Positions 12,434 through 23,920 of a stretch of DNA of 64,000 bases are shown in pieces. Every line of letters begins with the position of its first letter. Within the stretch, counting starts at the first letter, position 1. A program made the position numbers and the translations under genes. Source of the DNA: Phyllostachys edulis (Eukaryota > Streptophyta > Magnoliopsida > Poales > Poaceae); contig CM070546.1 of the NCBI GenBank assembly GCA_036346405.1, positions 97,814,288 through 97,878,287 on the forward strand, in the 5' to 3' direction. The notes under the pieces were generated by a model, which did not search any database, was not told the origin of the DNA, and saw only the letters and a list, made by a program, of their open reading frames with translations.

Positions 12434-12451
12434 TCCCCACGGTCGGCGCCA
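12434..12451 (-). other. Primer binding site of element A (tRNA-Asp type)
   Basis: Two bases inside the 5' LTR, the minus strand reads TGGCGCCGACCGTGGGGA. The first 8 bases (TGGCGCCG) match the complement of the 3' end of plant tRNA-Asp as I recall it; the remainder matches only in part. Element B has TGGCGCTGTTCATGGGGA at the same position. Confidence 0.7.
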
Positions 12452-12453
12452 AC

Positions 12454-13219
12454 TGTTGGTATTTTAGAACCGATCTTACGTAAAGATTGTTTGATTCGGG
12501 GGGTCTCCTAGAATGGAATCATGCAGAGAGATTGACACGGGTATTTTTATATAGGTTCAGGCCTTCTCCAAAGAGAATAACAACCCTACTCCTGTGTGTG
12601 CATGGTATTGAGTGTGTTTCGTACAATCGGGAGAAAAGACTAAGGCTATTACAGAAGATAGTGTCTAATTGTCTTCCTCCTTGCCCTTTGTCCCCTCCGA
12701 TCGCTGCCTTTATATAGTCGTGAAGGAATAGCCATTTTCCCTGGTGAAGAGGCGCCTTATCAAATCGATGAATTAGCATGTTTGCATAATCATCGGAGTG
12801 GTAACCCCTTCATGCCGCTTTGGCGATTACTTGTCGAGATAATGGGGTATTACGTGCTATTACTTCGTAGAGTAACAACGGCGATGTTATTGCTTGGATT
12901 CCTTAATCAATTGGACCCACTCGCCTGCAGAGGTTTTATTGATCATAAGGTAGTCGTGGTGATCCGGTCGTAGAAGAGCTTACGACTATGAGGTAGTCGT
13001 ATAATAACTTCTGTTGGATAGTGATCGTAGAAGAACTTACAACCATAAGGTAGTCGTAGCAAGACTTACGACTATGAAATTTGATCGTAGAAGAACTTCG
13101 ACCACCGGTAGGCTTCTCCTTGTAAATATAAGGGTATACCTAGGGACTACATGACATCATATTTACCCATAATAAAATTATAGATAAAAGATAAAATGAG
13201 GATTATTAGATCCTCGTCA
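12454..13219 (-). repeat. 5' LTR of gypsy element A
   Basis: This is the 766 bp partner of 66-836, from tgttggtatttt to ctcgtca on the plus strand. A TATA motif (minus ACTATATAAAGG) lies at about 12709-12718. The 5 bases after it (agact) are the right copy of the target duplication. Confidence 0.88.
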
Positions 13220-13300
13220 AGACTAAAACCCACCAGGGGTAGTTTCGGTATTATACCCATCAACCCTTAATCCAAGGTTTCTTAACACTCTCCCTTGGGC
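13220..13300 (-). repeat. Copia 3' LTR start and polypurine tract, split by element A
   Basis: On the minus strand the copia LTR begins TGTTAAGAAACC at 13287 and runs to 13220, where element A interrupts it; it resumes at 65-1. Just internal to it (13288-13300) the minus strand reads GCCCAAGGGAGAG, a copia-type polypurine tract. This places the copia 3' end and shows that element A inserted later. Confidence 0.65.
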
Positions 13301-13491
13301 AAATACCACGTCATGCACATGTCTTATTAAAAACTCCCAAAAACCCAGTGGGAAAAAAAGGGATTGGAGAAAAGAATACATTGCATCCGCAAGCTATATT
13401 GCATCGTTGTCTCGTTAAAAACCTTTATATGGGAAATTCTTAGGGAAAACTCACTAAGAGAAAAAAAAGTGCAACCTCTTTACCTTCTGGG

Positions 13492-14040
13492 TTAATCTTT
13501 AGGATGAAGGTCAAACTTCAGGGCCTTAAGTGGATTATGATTCAGGAGATTCTCCTCCTGATTCCTACCACTCTCCAAGCCGCTTCATTCCAATATCACG
13601 AACTCGTCCTTGGAATCTGGACATAGGCCGAGACTTAGTGAATAGGTCAGCCAGATTTTGACAAGATCTAGTTTGCAGGACCTTCACCTCATCGTTCTTC
13701 TGGAGTTCATGAGGATAAAAGAATTTGGGAGCAATTTGTTTGTGATATTACTTTTAACATAACCTATTTGCATTTGTGTAACGCAAGCAGTATTATCTTC
13801 ATAGATAATGGTGGGGGTATTGACGGTGTTAATGCCACAATACTTCTGGATGTGGTTAGTCACACGTCCAAGCCAAACACATTCAAGTGAGACTTCATAT
13901 AGTGCTATAATCTCTAAGTGGTTGATAGAAATTGCTACAATGCCTGCTTAGATGATGACCAAGAGATGGCTGCACCACCACAAAGTAATATAAATCCATT
14001 CTGAGATTTTGCACTATAGAGATTTGACAGATATCTTCAG
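13492..14040 (-). pseudogene. Ty1/copia RNase H, C-terminal pol remnant
   Basis: Minus-strand translation gives ISWSSSKQAL near 13960, then YEDNTACV, then QNLADLFTKS near 13650, and a stop at 13492-13494. NLADLFTKS is the hallmark of the end of plant copia polyproteins. Stops (TAG, TGA) and frameshifts break the reading frame. The RT, integrase and gag parts expected upstream are not recognisable to the right. Confidence 0.78.
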
Positions 14041-15667
14041 GATTTAGTAATGATCATCAGGATCTATGCATGATCTTCATGATCTTTGCATTGTCGACCA
14101 ACCAGATCTAAACTGTGAAGTAGTAAAACCTTCAAGGTGAATTTAATCAGTAATTATCATATCAACACCTTCTAAGCTTGACTAAGATTTTGAAAATATC
14201 AAGTATGATGATTAGTGTTTAGTATATACTCCCCCTGAAGACAACTTCCGCTGAAGTCTCGTTGGTCCAGTTCATACATTTTTCGAAAATGAACATAGCA
14301 AGAATACTGTGATCAAATCTACTGGATTATCATGATGCGGAGTCTTACATACAAATATACTATTGCTCATCTGGAGGTTTAGGATAAACACCATTAGGGC
14401 GTAATATGTTTAACTTATCATATACCACTATTTAATTATGCAACACAAGTAGATTATCCTTGTAGAGGATACGACGTAATACTAGTTGCAAAGTCGTATG
14501 CCTTCCGGGTACAATTTATCAAAACCTTTCAAGGTCTTAATATTTTGTAACTATCTCTGAGTGGTTAAAGTTACAACGAATAGTCTGTTCTACAGAACTA
14601 TAAAGTATAATTGTACCACTCTAGAGTAAAATATAATCAGTCTTAGTTTTGACGTTTAGGGGATTAATTGTCAAATATCACTAACGTACATCGTACCTTC
14701 ATGGTACTAGAGGAAACCACCATTCCACTAACTTCTAGTGGAAGATGCACTTTGTAAGTGCTTATGTGGCGCGCTTCTGGTCTTTAGGTTCCTCATTTTA
14801 TTCTTTTGGGTTTTGATGGATCCCTGTTCACTCCTAGGGATCATACAATCATTGGTGTGATTAAGAGATCGATTGGTAAAATAATTTTTGCTTCAGGGAG
14901 ATGCTCTCTCTTTTGGGAGATGTTGTTACTATAGGTAAAGGACTATTAGGTATAAGTTTTATATATATTGCGATTTTGTTTCCTTTCTTACTAGGAATTT
15001 TGAGTCATCCGAGAATCTCATCAAGGATTTCCAGAATCCATTGAATGCATATTTTGTTCATGCCATTTGTTAGAATTATTATGCAACAGAACATTATATC
15101 ATTCATAATAGGAGACTAAATGTCTCTACAGGGACCTTTCAACCATAGTTTTCACCACTTCATTATCTTCACAATGCATCAAGTCTGAACTACCTAGTTC
15201 CAAGACTTTTATTTAGCAATTTTGGGTTCAGCCTCATATGCTTTCATTATGTAACCCAATATAAGCGCTTCAAGCGCTCGCCCATGGACTTTGGTTCTGG
15301 ATCCGTGTTCTCATAAGAGAAACATTAGTAATTGTAGAGGCACCGTGATTGTCGACAAATTTTCTCCCATATCCTTTAACTTGATGGTATCTCAGTATTA
15401 ACCAGATCTTTGTCATTTCCCAAACAAAAGATTCTTGGTCATTTCGTATTCCCAACATTGTAATATGTGCACATCAAGTTGCTAGGGCTTTAATCTTCAT
15501 GATGAACCTCTTCATGAGGTATTTCACCTTCAAGGTGAGTTCTCTTCAAGAGAGTTAAAGGAGTAATTAATAATTTATTTAACTAGTGTCATTAGATCTT
15601 AGACCCGCAGGCTTACCCATAGATTTTAGATCAAGAACCAATAAGTCAATTTCGCATAGGTGAATAT
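14041..15667. other. AT-rich degenerate sequence between the copia tail and element B
   Basis: I find no credible ORF or domain. Short repeats of a 'cttcaggat / cttcatgat' type occur at 14030-14100. Position suggests more decayed copia sequence, but I cannot show it. Confidence 0.35.
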
Positions 15668-16456
15668 TGATGAGGATCTAATAATCCTCAATTAATTAAA
15701 TTGTTTATCCCTAATTGTTATTATAGATAGCAATATCTTCAGGTTATTCGTAAGGATACCCCTTATCATTTATAAGGAAGAAGCTTAGCCGAGTGGTCGT
15801 AAACTATTTTACAACCACCCTAGCTATATGCCCATTAGTACTTCTACAACTACCTAGTGGTAGTAAGATTTCCTACGATCACCTCATGATCGTAAGCCTT
15901 ACTACGATTACTTCATGGTCGTAAACTTTAGTACAGCCAGGTCAACTACGACCACACTATAATCAGCAAAGCCTACATACATGTGGGCCCAATCGACTAA
16001 GGACACTTATACGCTGTGTTTAATACACACGGTAGTTAATATGTGATGTTATTCTCTGGGATAACCACACGTATTAAGCCTCTATCTCTAACATAACTGC
16101 AAGGTGACATGGAAGGATCAGTCTCTGATAATAACCGTCACAGAACGTGCGCATTTCATCAAACAGTGGGACGCCTCTTGACACGGGACAATTGCCACCC
16201 TTTCACGCTCTATATAAAAAACAAGAGAGACAATGACAAGAAAGACAAGATCAACAGACAGAAGTCACTAAGCCCTAGTTCTAGAGATTTCTTCCCTGTT
16301 GTAAAGCATAGTCAATACAACAACACAGGAGTATGCTTATTATTCTCTCAGGAGAAGGTCCGAACCTGTATAAAATCTCCATGTCTTTTTCTTTGTGGTT
16401 TAACTCAAGGAGAATCCTTAGCATTCATTCATAAGATCGATACTAAACCATCGACA
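15668..16456 (+). repeat. 5' LTR of gypsy element B
   Basis: It begins tgatgaggatctaataatcc, matching the minus-strand start of the element A LTRs, and ends accatcgaca immediately before the primer site. A TATA motif (CTATATAAAAAAC) is at 16210-16218. The GTCGTA/TACGAC-type motifs seen in A recur at 15790-15960. Confidence 0.78.
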
Positions 16457-16458
16457 GA

Positions 16459-16476
16459 TGGCGCTGTTCATGGGGA
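16459..16476 (+). other. Primer binding site of element B
   Basis: Two bases after the LTR the sequence is TGGCGCTGTTCATGGGGA. It aligns with the primer site of element A, which supports both LTR boundaries. Confidence 0.7.
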
Positions 16477-16537
16477 TCTTCTGGTTTCTCCTTTTCTTTT
16501 CAACAAATTATCTTCATTTTTCAACTCTAATGGTTTC

Positions 16538-18812
16538 ATGGCAGGAGAGTGGAATGAGATGAATTGGTTCAATTTGACAGACTATGCAAAACTTGACATA
16601 GATTCCTACTACGAGTATGAGCAGAGCATCATTTCGTCCGATGGCAACGTCGTTTCTAAAGATCTTTCACCAGACCTAGGAGACCATGCCACGAACAAGG
16701 TTGGTGAGAGAGTTCTTCCCCCATGACATTACACCCAGATGAGGAACCAAACTCCTCAAAGGGCAAGGGTCCATCCAACCAGGGTCAGGATTGCGCCACG
16801 GTGAGCATAAGACACAACGATGGTTCTCCCTCTAAATGTTCAAGCCCGTTTGAGGCCATCTGATCTAGCACAAGAAGTCTTGGAATCTATGATTCTGGGA
16901 CTCAAATAACACCTGATAACCGTCACTCTTCGGTTACTCCCACAAGGTGCATTGTCGAGTCCACTTCACCTGCGGATTCGACCACTTCCCCGCAAGGTTC
17001 ACCTTCAGTTGGAGACGGTTATAACCCAGAATTCCCCTTCCTGCAGGGTATTGCTCCAAGTCACGAGGCGTTGTCTTTTGAATACTCCTCGAGTCAAGAG
17101 GACTCAAACACAAGTGGAGATAATAGCACCCCATAAGTCTTTGTCCTCTCCTCATATCCAAAACTCTCTTCAAGAAGTAGGGCTGGGGATGCTTCCCATC
17201 GCACACTCACTTGGGGCTCTTGTGGCGATGGTGAGAATGTCTCTAGTGATGAACAGGATCTCCACCTTCATGAGCATGGCCGAAATCCTAGAAATGATCT
17301 CTCTCGACTGAGGCATGCTTTGGCTGACTCAGATGTTGATGATCCTGAAACCATTCAGAGAAGAAGAATTGTTACCCAGAGGTTCTTACCTAGGCGCATC
17401 CAATACCAGTCAAAGGAAGCTCAAAAACTTCAACGAATTAATGACCTGATCGAAAACCCGACTCAAGAGATTAGAGAAGCACCATGTTACAACCTTTTTG
17501 CTCAAGAGATCAAATGAAGACTTCGGGACACAATCGTTAGTCTTGAGCGGACTCGATGAAACCGTTCTGGTAGTCGTACCGGGACAACTCCATCGAACAC
17601 CAGTCGTTCAGCTGACTCTCCTCATGGAGAACGATAAGATAACAGGTCTGGTCGGTCTCTTAACCATGAATCTAGTTGGAGAAGAGTCCCTCGAACAATT
17701 GGTGATCGACAAGCCCCTAGAGGAAGTGGTCGTTCACCACTTCTTCCGAGGAATTTACACTAGCAGATAGAGTACGAGGAGTATTACCGTCATGGGGCTG
17801 AGATCTATGATAGATCAGGTCCACTTACCATTGGGTATCATCGAGTACGATCGCCTGGTGATGTCAACCCTTCTTTTCTGCAAAGAAGGCATTTTGATAT
17901 TATTACTAGATGTCGGGCATTTTCACCTAACCTTTTAGCAATTCGCTGGCCGCCCCGGTTCTGACTAGTGAACATGGAGAAGTTTGATGGTCATAAAACC
18001 CTATTGAGTTTCTTCAAATCTATACCACTGTTGTTCGAGTAGCAGGAGTCGGAGAGCATGTTATGACCAACTACCTTCCTACTGTGCTCGAAGGATCTGC
18101 TCGGTCGTGATTGTTAAATCAGCCACAAGAGTCGATCTATTCGTGGTAGCATCTCTTTGACCTACTACTAGCCAACTTCAAATGCACTTACAACCGCCTA
18201 GGGAAGGAGGATGACCTGCACAGAATGCGATAGGACTCTCACGAGACCGTATGCCAATTTATCAGGTGTTTTAGTCAGATTCGTAATTCAAATCCTAAAA
18301 TTTCTGACTCTTCTGTCATTAGAGTATTTAAGTAGGGAGTCCACAATCGATGGATCACAGAGGATATCGCTCTAAATCCTCAGGCTACCATCGTCAAGAT
18401 CTTTGAAATGGGCGATCGATACGCAACTGCTGTAGAAATGGTCGACTGGAATCACATGATTGATCGTGATGATAAGGACACTCGAGGAGTGGGCGAAGGC
18501 AGTAGGAAGAAAGATAAAAAGACTAGGAAATCCAAGAGCAAGACAAAAGGCCAAAACCTTCAAGTCAGAAGCTCTAAGAAGTTCTTAGCAGTGAGCGACA
18601 AGGAACCTCGGAGCTCGAAACCATACTCTGATTGGAGCAAAGGTAAACGCCCCGAATGGAAGAACGACAAGTCCAGTTGGTGTCCTTTCCACAAAAATGA
18701 ACACAACCTTCACAACTACCGAGTTTTTCAACAAAAATTCAAGGATTACTACTCTGGCAAAGGATCACTTCCTACACTTGAACAAGTGGGGCAAACGAGT
18801 GGTCGAAAATAG
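16538..18812 (+). pseudogene. Gag of gypsy element B
   Basis: The ATG at 16538 gives MAGEWNEMNWFNLTDYAK, parallel to the gag start of element A. Homologous blocks follow in order: the QRRRIVTQRFLPRRIQYQS region (from 17345), the gag domain (about 17940-18400, broken by stops), and a basic C-terminus ending in a zinc-binding WCPFHKNEHNLHNY motif near 18680. Several frameshifts and stops are present (for example at 16725, 17515 and 17767). Confidence 0.82.
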
Positions 18813-18830
18813 TTAGATGATGATGAGGAG

Positions 18831-19225
18831 ATGTCATTTCAAGATCCAAAATGCACCATCGATCACATCTATGGAAGATCTTCGGCATATGAGTCGAAAC
18901 AACAGCTCAAAGCTATTAAATGTGAGGTAAATTTCATCGACCCTCCTCTCATCAATAAATTACTAAAGTGGTCAAAAATCACCACCTCTTTCGAGAAAGG
19001 TGACTATTCGATCCCCACTACTTGACCTGGTCATTTTTCGATCGTAGTCGAGCCCATCATCAATAACTGTCAAGTCAATCGTGTGTTAGTTGATGGTGGG
19101 AGTTCACTGAATATACTCTTTACGAGTGCCTTGGACGAGATGCAAGTTCCCAGGACAAAGATAAAGCCTATATGATACTCTTTTCATGGGATCGTACCGG
19201 GGTCTTCGGCCAAACCCATTGGTCA
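18831..19225 (+). pseudogene. Protease start of gypsy element B, truncated
   Basis: Translation includes VEPIINNCQVNRVLVDGGSS, the retropepsin active-site region, as in element A. TGA near 19022 and 19171 interrupts it. Homology ends at about 19225 in SAKPIGH, where A continues with the rest of protease. Confidence 0.78.
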
Positions 19226-19450
19226 CTGTGCGGTAGCCTCTCCCTGCCCGCCATGTAAATGCGCCGCGTAGAGTAGCCGCCAAAGCCGCCACATGCCCCC
19301 CCCTCGGATTAAGGTTTCGGCCGTTGTTCGTACCATTTTTTAAATATAGCAAATGAGTTCAAAAAAATATGAAATTTATGTGAATGCTCCTAAGATGGTG
19401 TACTTTCTTGTGTAATTTTACTCGTTTGAGTTTACCTCTTTGATTATGGT
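19226..19450 (+). repeat. Left inverted-repeat arm (probable MULE terminus)
   Basis: The stretch containing ccctcggattaaggtttcgg, then tttttaaatatagcaaatga and ctcctaagatggtgtacttt, is repeated in reverse complement at 33880-34141 with moderate divergence. A second, weaker direct copy of the AT-rich part lies at 19490-19580. Confidence 0.7.
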
Positions 19451-20126
19451 TTTGATTAGGGTTTCAATTTCGGTTTTGGCTGTGATCGAGGGAGTTTTTA
19501 AACGTAGCAGATTAGTTCAAAAACTTATGAAATTTTATGTGAAGCCTCCCGACACAGTGTACTTGCTTGTGTAAATTTTTCATAAATTTATTTGTTCAGA
19601 ATTTTTCTCGCAATTTCATATAAATGTACTGTTTGTATGAATTTGTAAATGTTGAATTTCATATAAGTGTACTGTTTTTTTGAAGGTTCCTCACGCTATA
19701 CTTTTCCCTACTTTTGTCGCAAGCTATATTAGCGGTCTAGAGGAGGTTGTGGGATATTTCAAATATGCTATACTTTTTCCTACTTATCTTCTATTAAACA
19801 GTGACAATGCATAGCTTTCTGGAGACGTGCTTGTATATAGACATCATGTGTTACATCTTCTATTAAACAAGGACAATGCATATCTTTTTGGAGACAATCT
19901 TTGGTTGATGAGATGGCCAATAGTGATTTTAATGGCGGGTAGGACTCTAATGTATGAATGAGCTCTATTGGAGAACTTTGGAGAAATGACGCAACGATAA
20001 CAACACGATAATTGATCCAATAAGGGGGTTACATGGCACGCAGGCAAATGAACCAAGGATGCAAATTATGCATAAGTCGTACAAGTTTCGCTGTACATAA
20101 GAAAACAATTCAGCGAAAATATTACA

Positions 20127-22628
20127 TTACGACACCGAATAATGACCAGATGAGCTCGGTCTGTTGGTACAATTCTTCGCTGAGTGCCTAGGGGTCTTGC
20201 ATATCCTGCACCTATTTGTGTGGCTAATATTGGTATGTTGTTTGGCATCCATGTCATTCCGAAAGTGTCACGTTTGTCGTCACCCCTTCCCTGTTGTCTT
20301 CAAGTCCTTGTTCGGGCCCCATTGCACCATATCCGGCTAAAGATCCTTGTAGTTCATTTCCAAGCCGTACGAGTGAAACTCCGCACTCCATGTACCAAAA
20401 AGGTGTTGCATGTCATAGTACTCAGAGATGTACGACGTACACATCTGCCTTATTTGCGCACACGCCTTGTACACGTGCGAGCTTGGCTTCTACAGGAACT
20501 TCGGCTTGTTGCAGGTGCATGTCGCCATATCACCTAGGGTGCATGCCTATTTCCTTTCCCCCTGGCATGAATGTTGACGTATTTCTACCAAAGCCTGATC
20601 TCGTAATTCCTCCTGAGGCCATCGTTCACCCGGATGTCGTGCATCCGGGCCTTCTCCATCTTCTGGTCCATGTGCCTCTACATGTTCTCAGACTACTGCT
20701 TGCCTTCCTCCATCTGGCTCTTGGCTGCGGTGGTTCTATTGACAAAATAATCAACAGTGCGAGTCCATATATCCTTGACGATCGCAGTGATAGGGATGCA
20801 CCACATACCTTTGAGGACGCTGTTGTACACTTCGGACATGTTGGTCGTCATAATGCCGTACCTCGCACCGTCTATGTCATAGAGAAGGGACCATTTCTCC
20901 AATTCAGGAACATGGCCATTAGTCCACTCCAAGAAACTAATGGCATTGTAGGGTTGCTCTCCCTCTAGTACCTCCGGAGTGGACTCCCTTGTATGCCTCA
21001 TAGTCCGGTGTTCGAGGTCTCTCAAGATGGAATCAAACATTCGCCTCTGATTCTGCAAACACAATGCCTTGAACGTCTTCATAATGTCCTGACTACGAAA
21101 CCATTTGAACAAGTTAGATGCAAGATGCCTCATGCACCACCTAGATTTCACATCGTTCCACCGGTTCGGGGGTTCCGTTCCGTGCTTCATAGTGTTGATG
21201 GCCGCCAACAACTCAGCATTGTGGTCTGTGATAAGGCATACGTTGCGCTGGTCTCCTATGACTGCCTGCTTCACATTCGCTAGGAACCACAGCCAACTAG
21301 ATGTGCTCTCACTCTCCATAATGACAAATGCCACCGGGAGAAGCTAGTCATTCGCGTCGCTCACCACTGCAGTGAGAATAGTGCCCTTGTACCTCCCTGT
21401 GAGGAAAGTGCCATCCAGCGTGAGAACAGGACGACAGAACTGGAAGCCCCAAATGGTCTGGGCAAAAGCCTAGAACACCAAGTCCAGTATGAAGCGGTTA
21501 GGCCCTCTCTCAGCATCTTCATGCTCAAGCTTGTTTATGTTCGTGTCGGGGTTTGATTCAGCAATCCGCTCAAGCAATCTCGGCACAAAGTTGTATGCCT
21601 CTTCGTATATCTCATACATGGACTCGATGGCCTTCTGCCTGGCTCATCGAACCATGTTGTAGCTGACTGGATAACCAACCTGATTAGCAACCTTGGACAT
21701 CAGCAACTTGGGGGAGACGGACACGTCCGCCGCAACTAGTTGCTTGATGAGGTTTGCCACATATGCAGAAGTCATGGTACGATGCTGCCGCAAGGGCTCT
21801 TTAACCTCGCAAGTGTGGTCGGTCACCGCCTTGACCGCGAATACCGAGCTGAATATCTTTGATCGGTGAGCACTGACTTTTCTAAGGCAGCCTTCCACTA
21901 TACACCTCACTGCGTAATGTTCGGGGTTGGACTGGTGCACTTGGTACACACGGCTGATGGACAAGGCGTACCATACTATAGCTTGTTGCATGGCCTCCTT
22001 GCTAGGGACGCGCTGCCCTACTAAGAGGGTCTTGGCATCAAACCCCTAGTGGGAGCCTTCATCTTGCGGCAGTGCCAGCGAATGCACTACAACTTGATCA
22101 AGTCTCGATGCCACGTAAGGCATATCCGATTACACGATTCCCCAGTTGGACCACTGGCCTGGTGTGCGTCATCGTCATTACCATCCGAGCTAGGGTTGGC
22201 GTCCTTGTCGACTCCAACGTGAAAGGCTGCTCCGGTAGATACTCGTGGCAGTCAATATGGGCAACCACCACGATTCCGCCCCCTCATTTTTGCACAAAAT
22301 TATGCGCAAGTCTCCCCTTCGAGGCAGCACATTCTGTGTTGCTGTCTTCAGGCTCGGGCTGCACTTGCCCGCTTGTAGAGGCACCGGCATCATCAAGTGG
22401 CCTAGCGCCCTGGATACAAAATTCACATACACCATCGGCTTTCCCGTAAATGGCTGCCTCGAGCTGGGAGGCAATCTGCATGTATTGGCTCCATACTACG
22501 CTTCCAGCCACCTTGACGAGCTCCCACACATCATTCATGCGGGTGATCCCCTCGATCACAACTTTCTTCGCCGTTGTCTCCATGTCGACCTCCCTCCGGA
22601 TGCAGCTTCGAAGCTCGTGAATATTCAT
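20127..22628 (-). pseudogene. MuDR/MULE transposase, decayed
   Basis: Reading from an ATG at 22628, the domains come in MuDR order. First is an acidic N-terminal region. Next is the plant MuDR DNA-binding region (21644-21991, containing HYAVRCIVEGC). The DDE transposase core follows, with the first aspartate in VLTLDGTF (21413-21415) and then CLITDHNAEL. Then comes a SWIM-like PSSHVYKAC piece near 20470. Last is a CCHC zinc knuckle CRICKTPRHSAKNC near 20190, before TAA at 20127-20129. In-frame stops occur at VR*ARQ, VF*AFA and ND*LLP, so it is inactive. It would excise and insert the MULE. Most of the core is still in one frame, which suggests decay mainly by point mutation. Confidence 0.85.
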
Positions 22629-22779
22629 CGCGTTGAGCCCCTCCGCCCGGACGACCTTTTACTGGCATGTCAATAGGTCCAACCCGTCGGGTCTGGCCCG
22701 TATGAGACCATCACCATAAAATACTAACAAGTCTTGTATGTTCGAAATTACCTAAAGCCACAACAAACCCATCTACGGT

Positions 22780-23330
22780 ACATATGTGTAATTAAATATA
22801 ACAAATTGCATGCAAGTGATAGATTACATGTGCATAATTAAATAGGAATAATTAATTAATTACCAACAATTTCCAAAAATTAATTACGAGTAATTATTTA
22901 CTGCCAAACTAATTGCTAGTAGTTAATTTGCACTAATATAATATGCTAGACTGATAACCACTAAACTAATTATGTACCATTGAACTAATTAACAACGAAT
23001 TAATTCACTAATTACGACTGATTAATTACCACTAAACTAACTAATTACACGAGTTGTTAATTTGCACTAATATAATATGGCGGACTGATATCCACTAAAC
23101 TAATTATGACTAATTATTTAGCACTAAACTAATTAACAGACACTAAACTAACTAATTACAACTAATTATGTACCACTAAATAAATTACGAGTAGTTAATT
23201 CACACTAATTTAATATGCGGGACTGACAACCACTAAACTAACTACGACTAATTATTTATCACTAAACTAACTAATTAATTACTAGTGAACTAACTAATTA
23301 CCACTAAACTAATTAATAAAGACAAAATCA
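22780..23330. repeat. AT-rich region of short degenerate repeats
   Basis: Units such as actaattacgac, actaaactaatta and ggactgataaccactaaact recur many times. It lies upstream of the MULE transposase, between it and the left end of CACTA D. I see no ORF. A regulatory or replication role is possible but unsupported. Confidence 0.7.
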
Positions 23331-23649
23331 CCCGACAAATTACCTGCCCTTCAGGGGGTAAGCTATCAAAAAAAATCGAGCGATGAGCGATGAGTAGCAA
23401 GCAAATACTTGATCTCCAAAAAAAAATTAATTATGCTAAGTTCTCTGAGTTCTCAGCGACGAGCGCCAGAACGAGAAGCAAAATGCAATTGAGATAAGCG
23501 AAAAGCGGCAACGTTATTTTGTTATTTATAGCCGAGCGAAGGAGGAGCCGCTGTGTTGGCGCCGGAAATTTCGGATGTGTGGTCTACGTGCACCATTGCG
23601 GGCAAGGGGGGACAGCCACGAGGAGTACCACTACTACAAAAAGGCTAAT

Positions 23650-23920
23650 ATTGGATGCCTCATCACAGATGGTTGACCAAAACCGTCAGATTACATCAAA
23701 TCCTATATGGTTTTGGTTTAGAGGCCGTACGTATTCTTGGTTGCACTAAAAGCGTGCGTGAAGAGGTAATATTACGAGCGGTTCATAGCTAAAACCGTCG
23801 TGACTTATCACGATGGTTATTAGCAATAATCGCTCGTGATAATTCTACATATCACGAGCGGTTTTCATCCGCACGGTTTTTGCTATAACCGTCTTTGATA
23901 ATATCGCTTCTGACTTCGAT
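23650..23920. repeat. Left subterminal repeats of CACTA D
   Basis: Several direct and inverted copies of a motif like TCACGAGCGGTT / AACCGTCNGTGA occur here. In CACTA transposons such subterminal repeats bind the element-encoded TNPA-like protein. Many copies here read CACGAGCGG rather than CACAGACGG. Confidence 0.8.

Larger units (their letters stand above)
66..13219 (-). mobile_element. Ty3/gypsy LTR retrotransposon A (Tat/Retand-like), near full length
   Basis: Two similar LTRs (66-836 and 12454-13219, both TG...CA on the minus strand) flank a minus-strand internal region in the order gag, protease, RT, RNase H, integrase. That order is diagnostic of Ty3/gypsy. A primer site lies next to the right-hand (5') LTR and a purine tract next to the left-hand (3') LTR. 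Between pol and the 3' LTR is a spliced ORF in the opposite orientation, a known feature of the Tat lineage (Grande, Retand and relatives). The 5 bp duplication agatt/agact differs at one base. All coding parts carry stops and frameshifts, so the copy is not autonomous. The lineage name is inferred from architecture. Confidence 0.88.
15668..19225 (+). mobile_element. Gypsy element B, 5' part only (same family as A)
   Basis: This plus-strand relative of element A has a 5' LTR (15668-16456), primer site, gag and the beginning of protease. Homology to A stops after the codons for SAKPIGH near 19225, where unrelated MULE-like sequence starts. RT, RNase H, integrase, the antisense ORF and the 3' LTR are absent from the window. 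It lies in inverted orientation to A. Confidence 0.82.

Noticed and set aside
22072..22676. Plus-strand ORFs opposite the MuDR gene
   Set aside because: They are shadows of the minus-strand transposase coding sequence with no recognisable domain.
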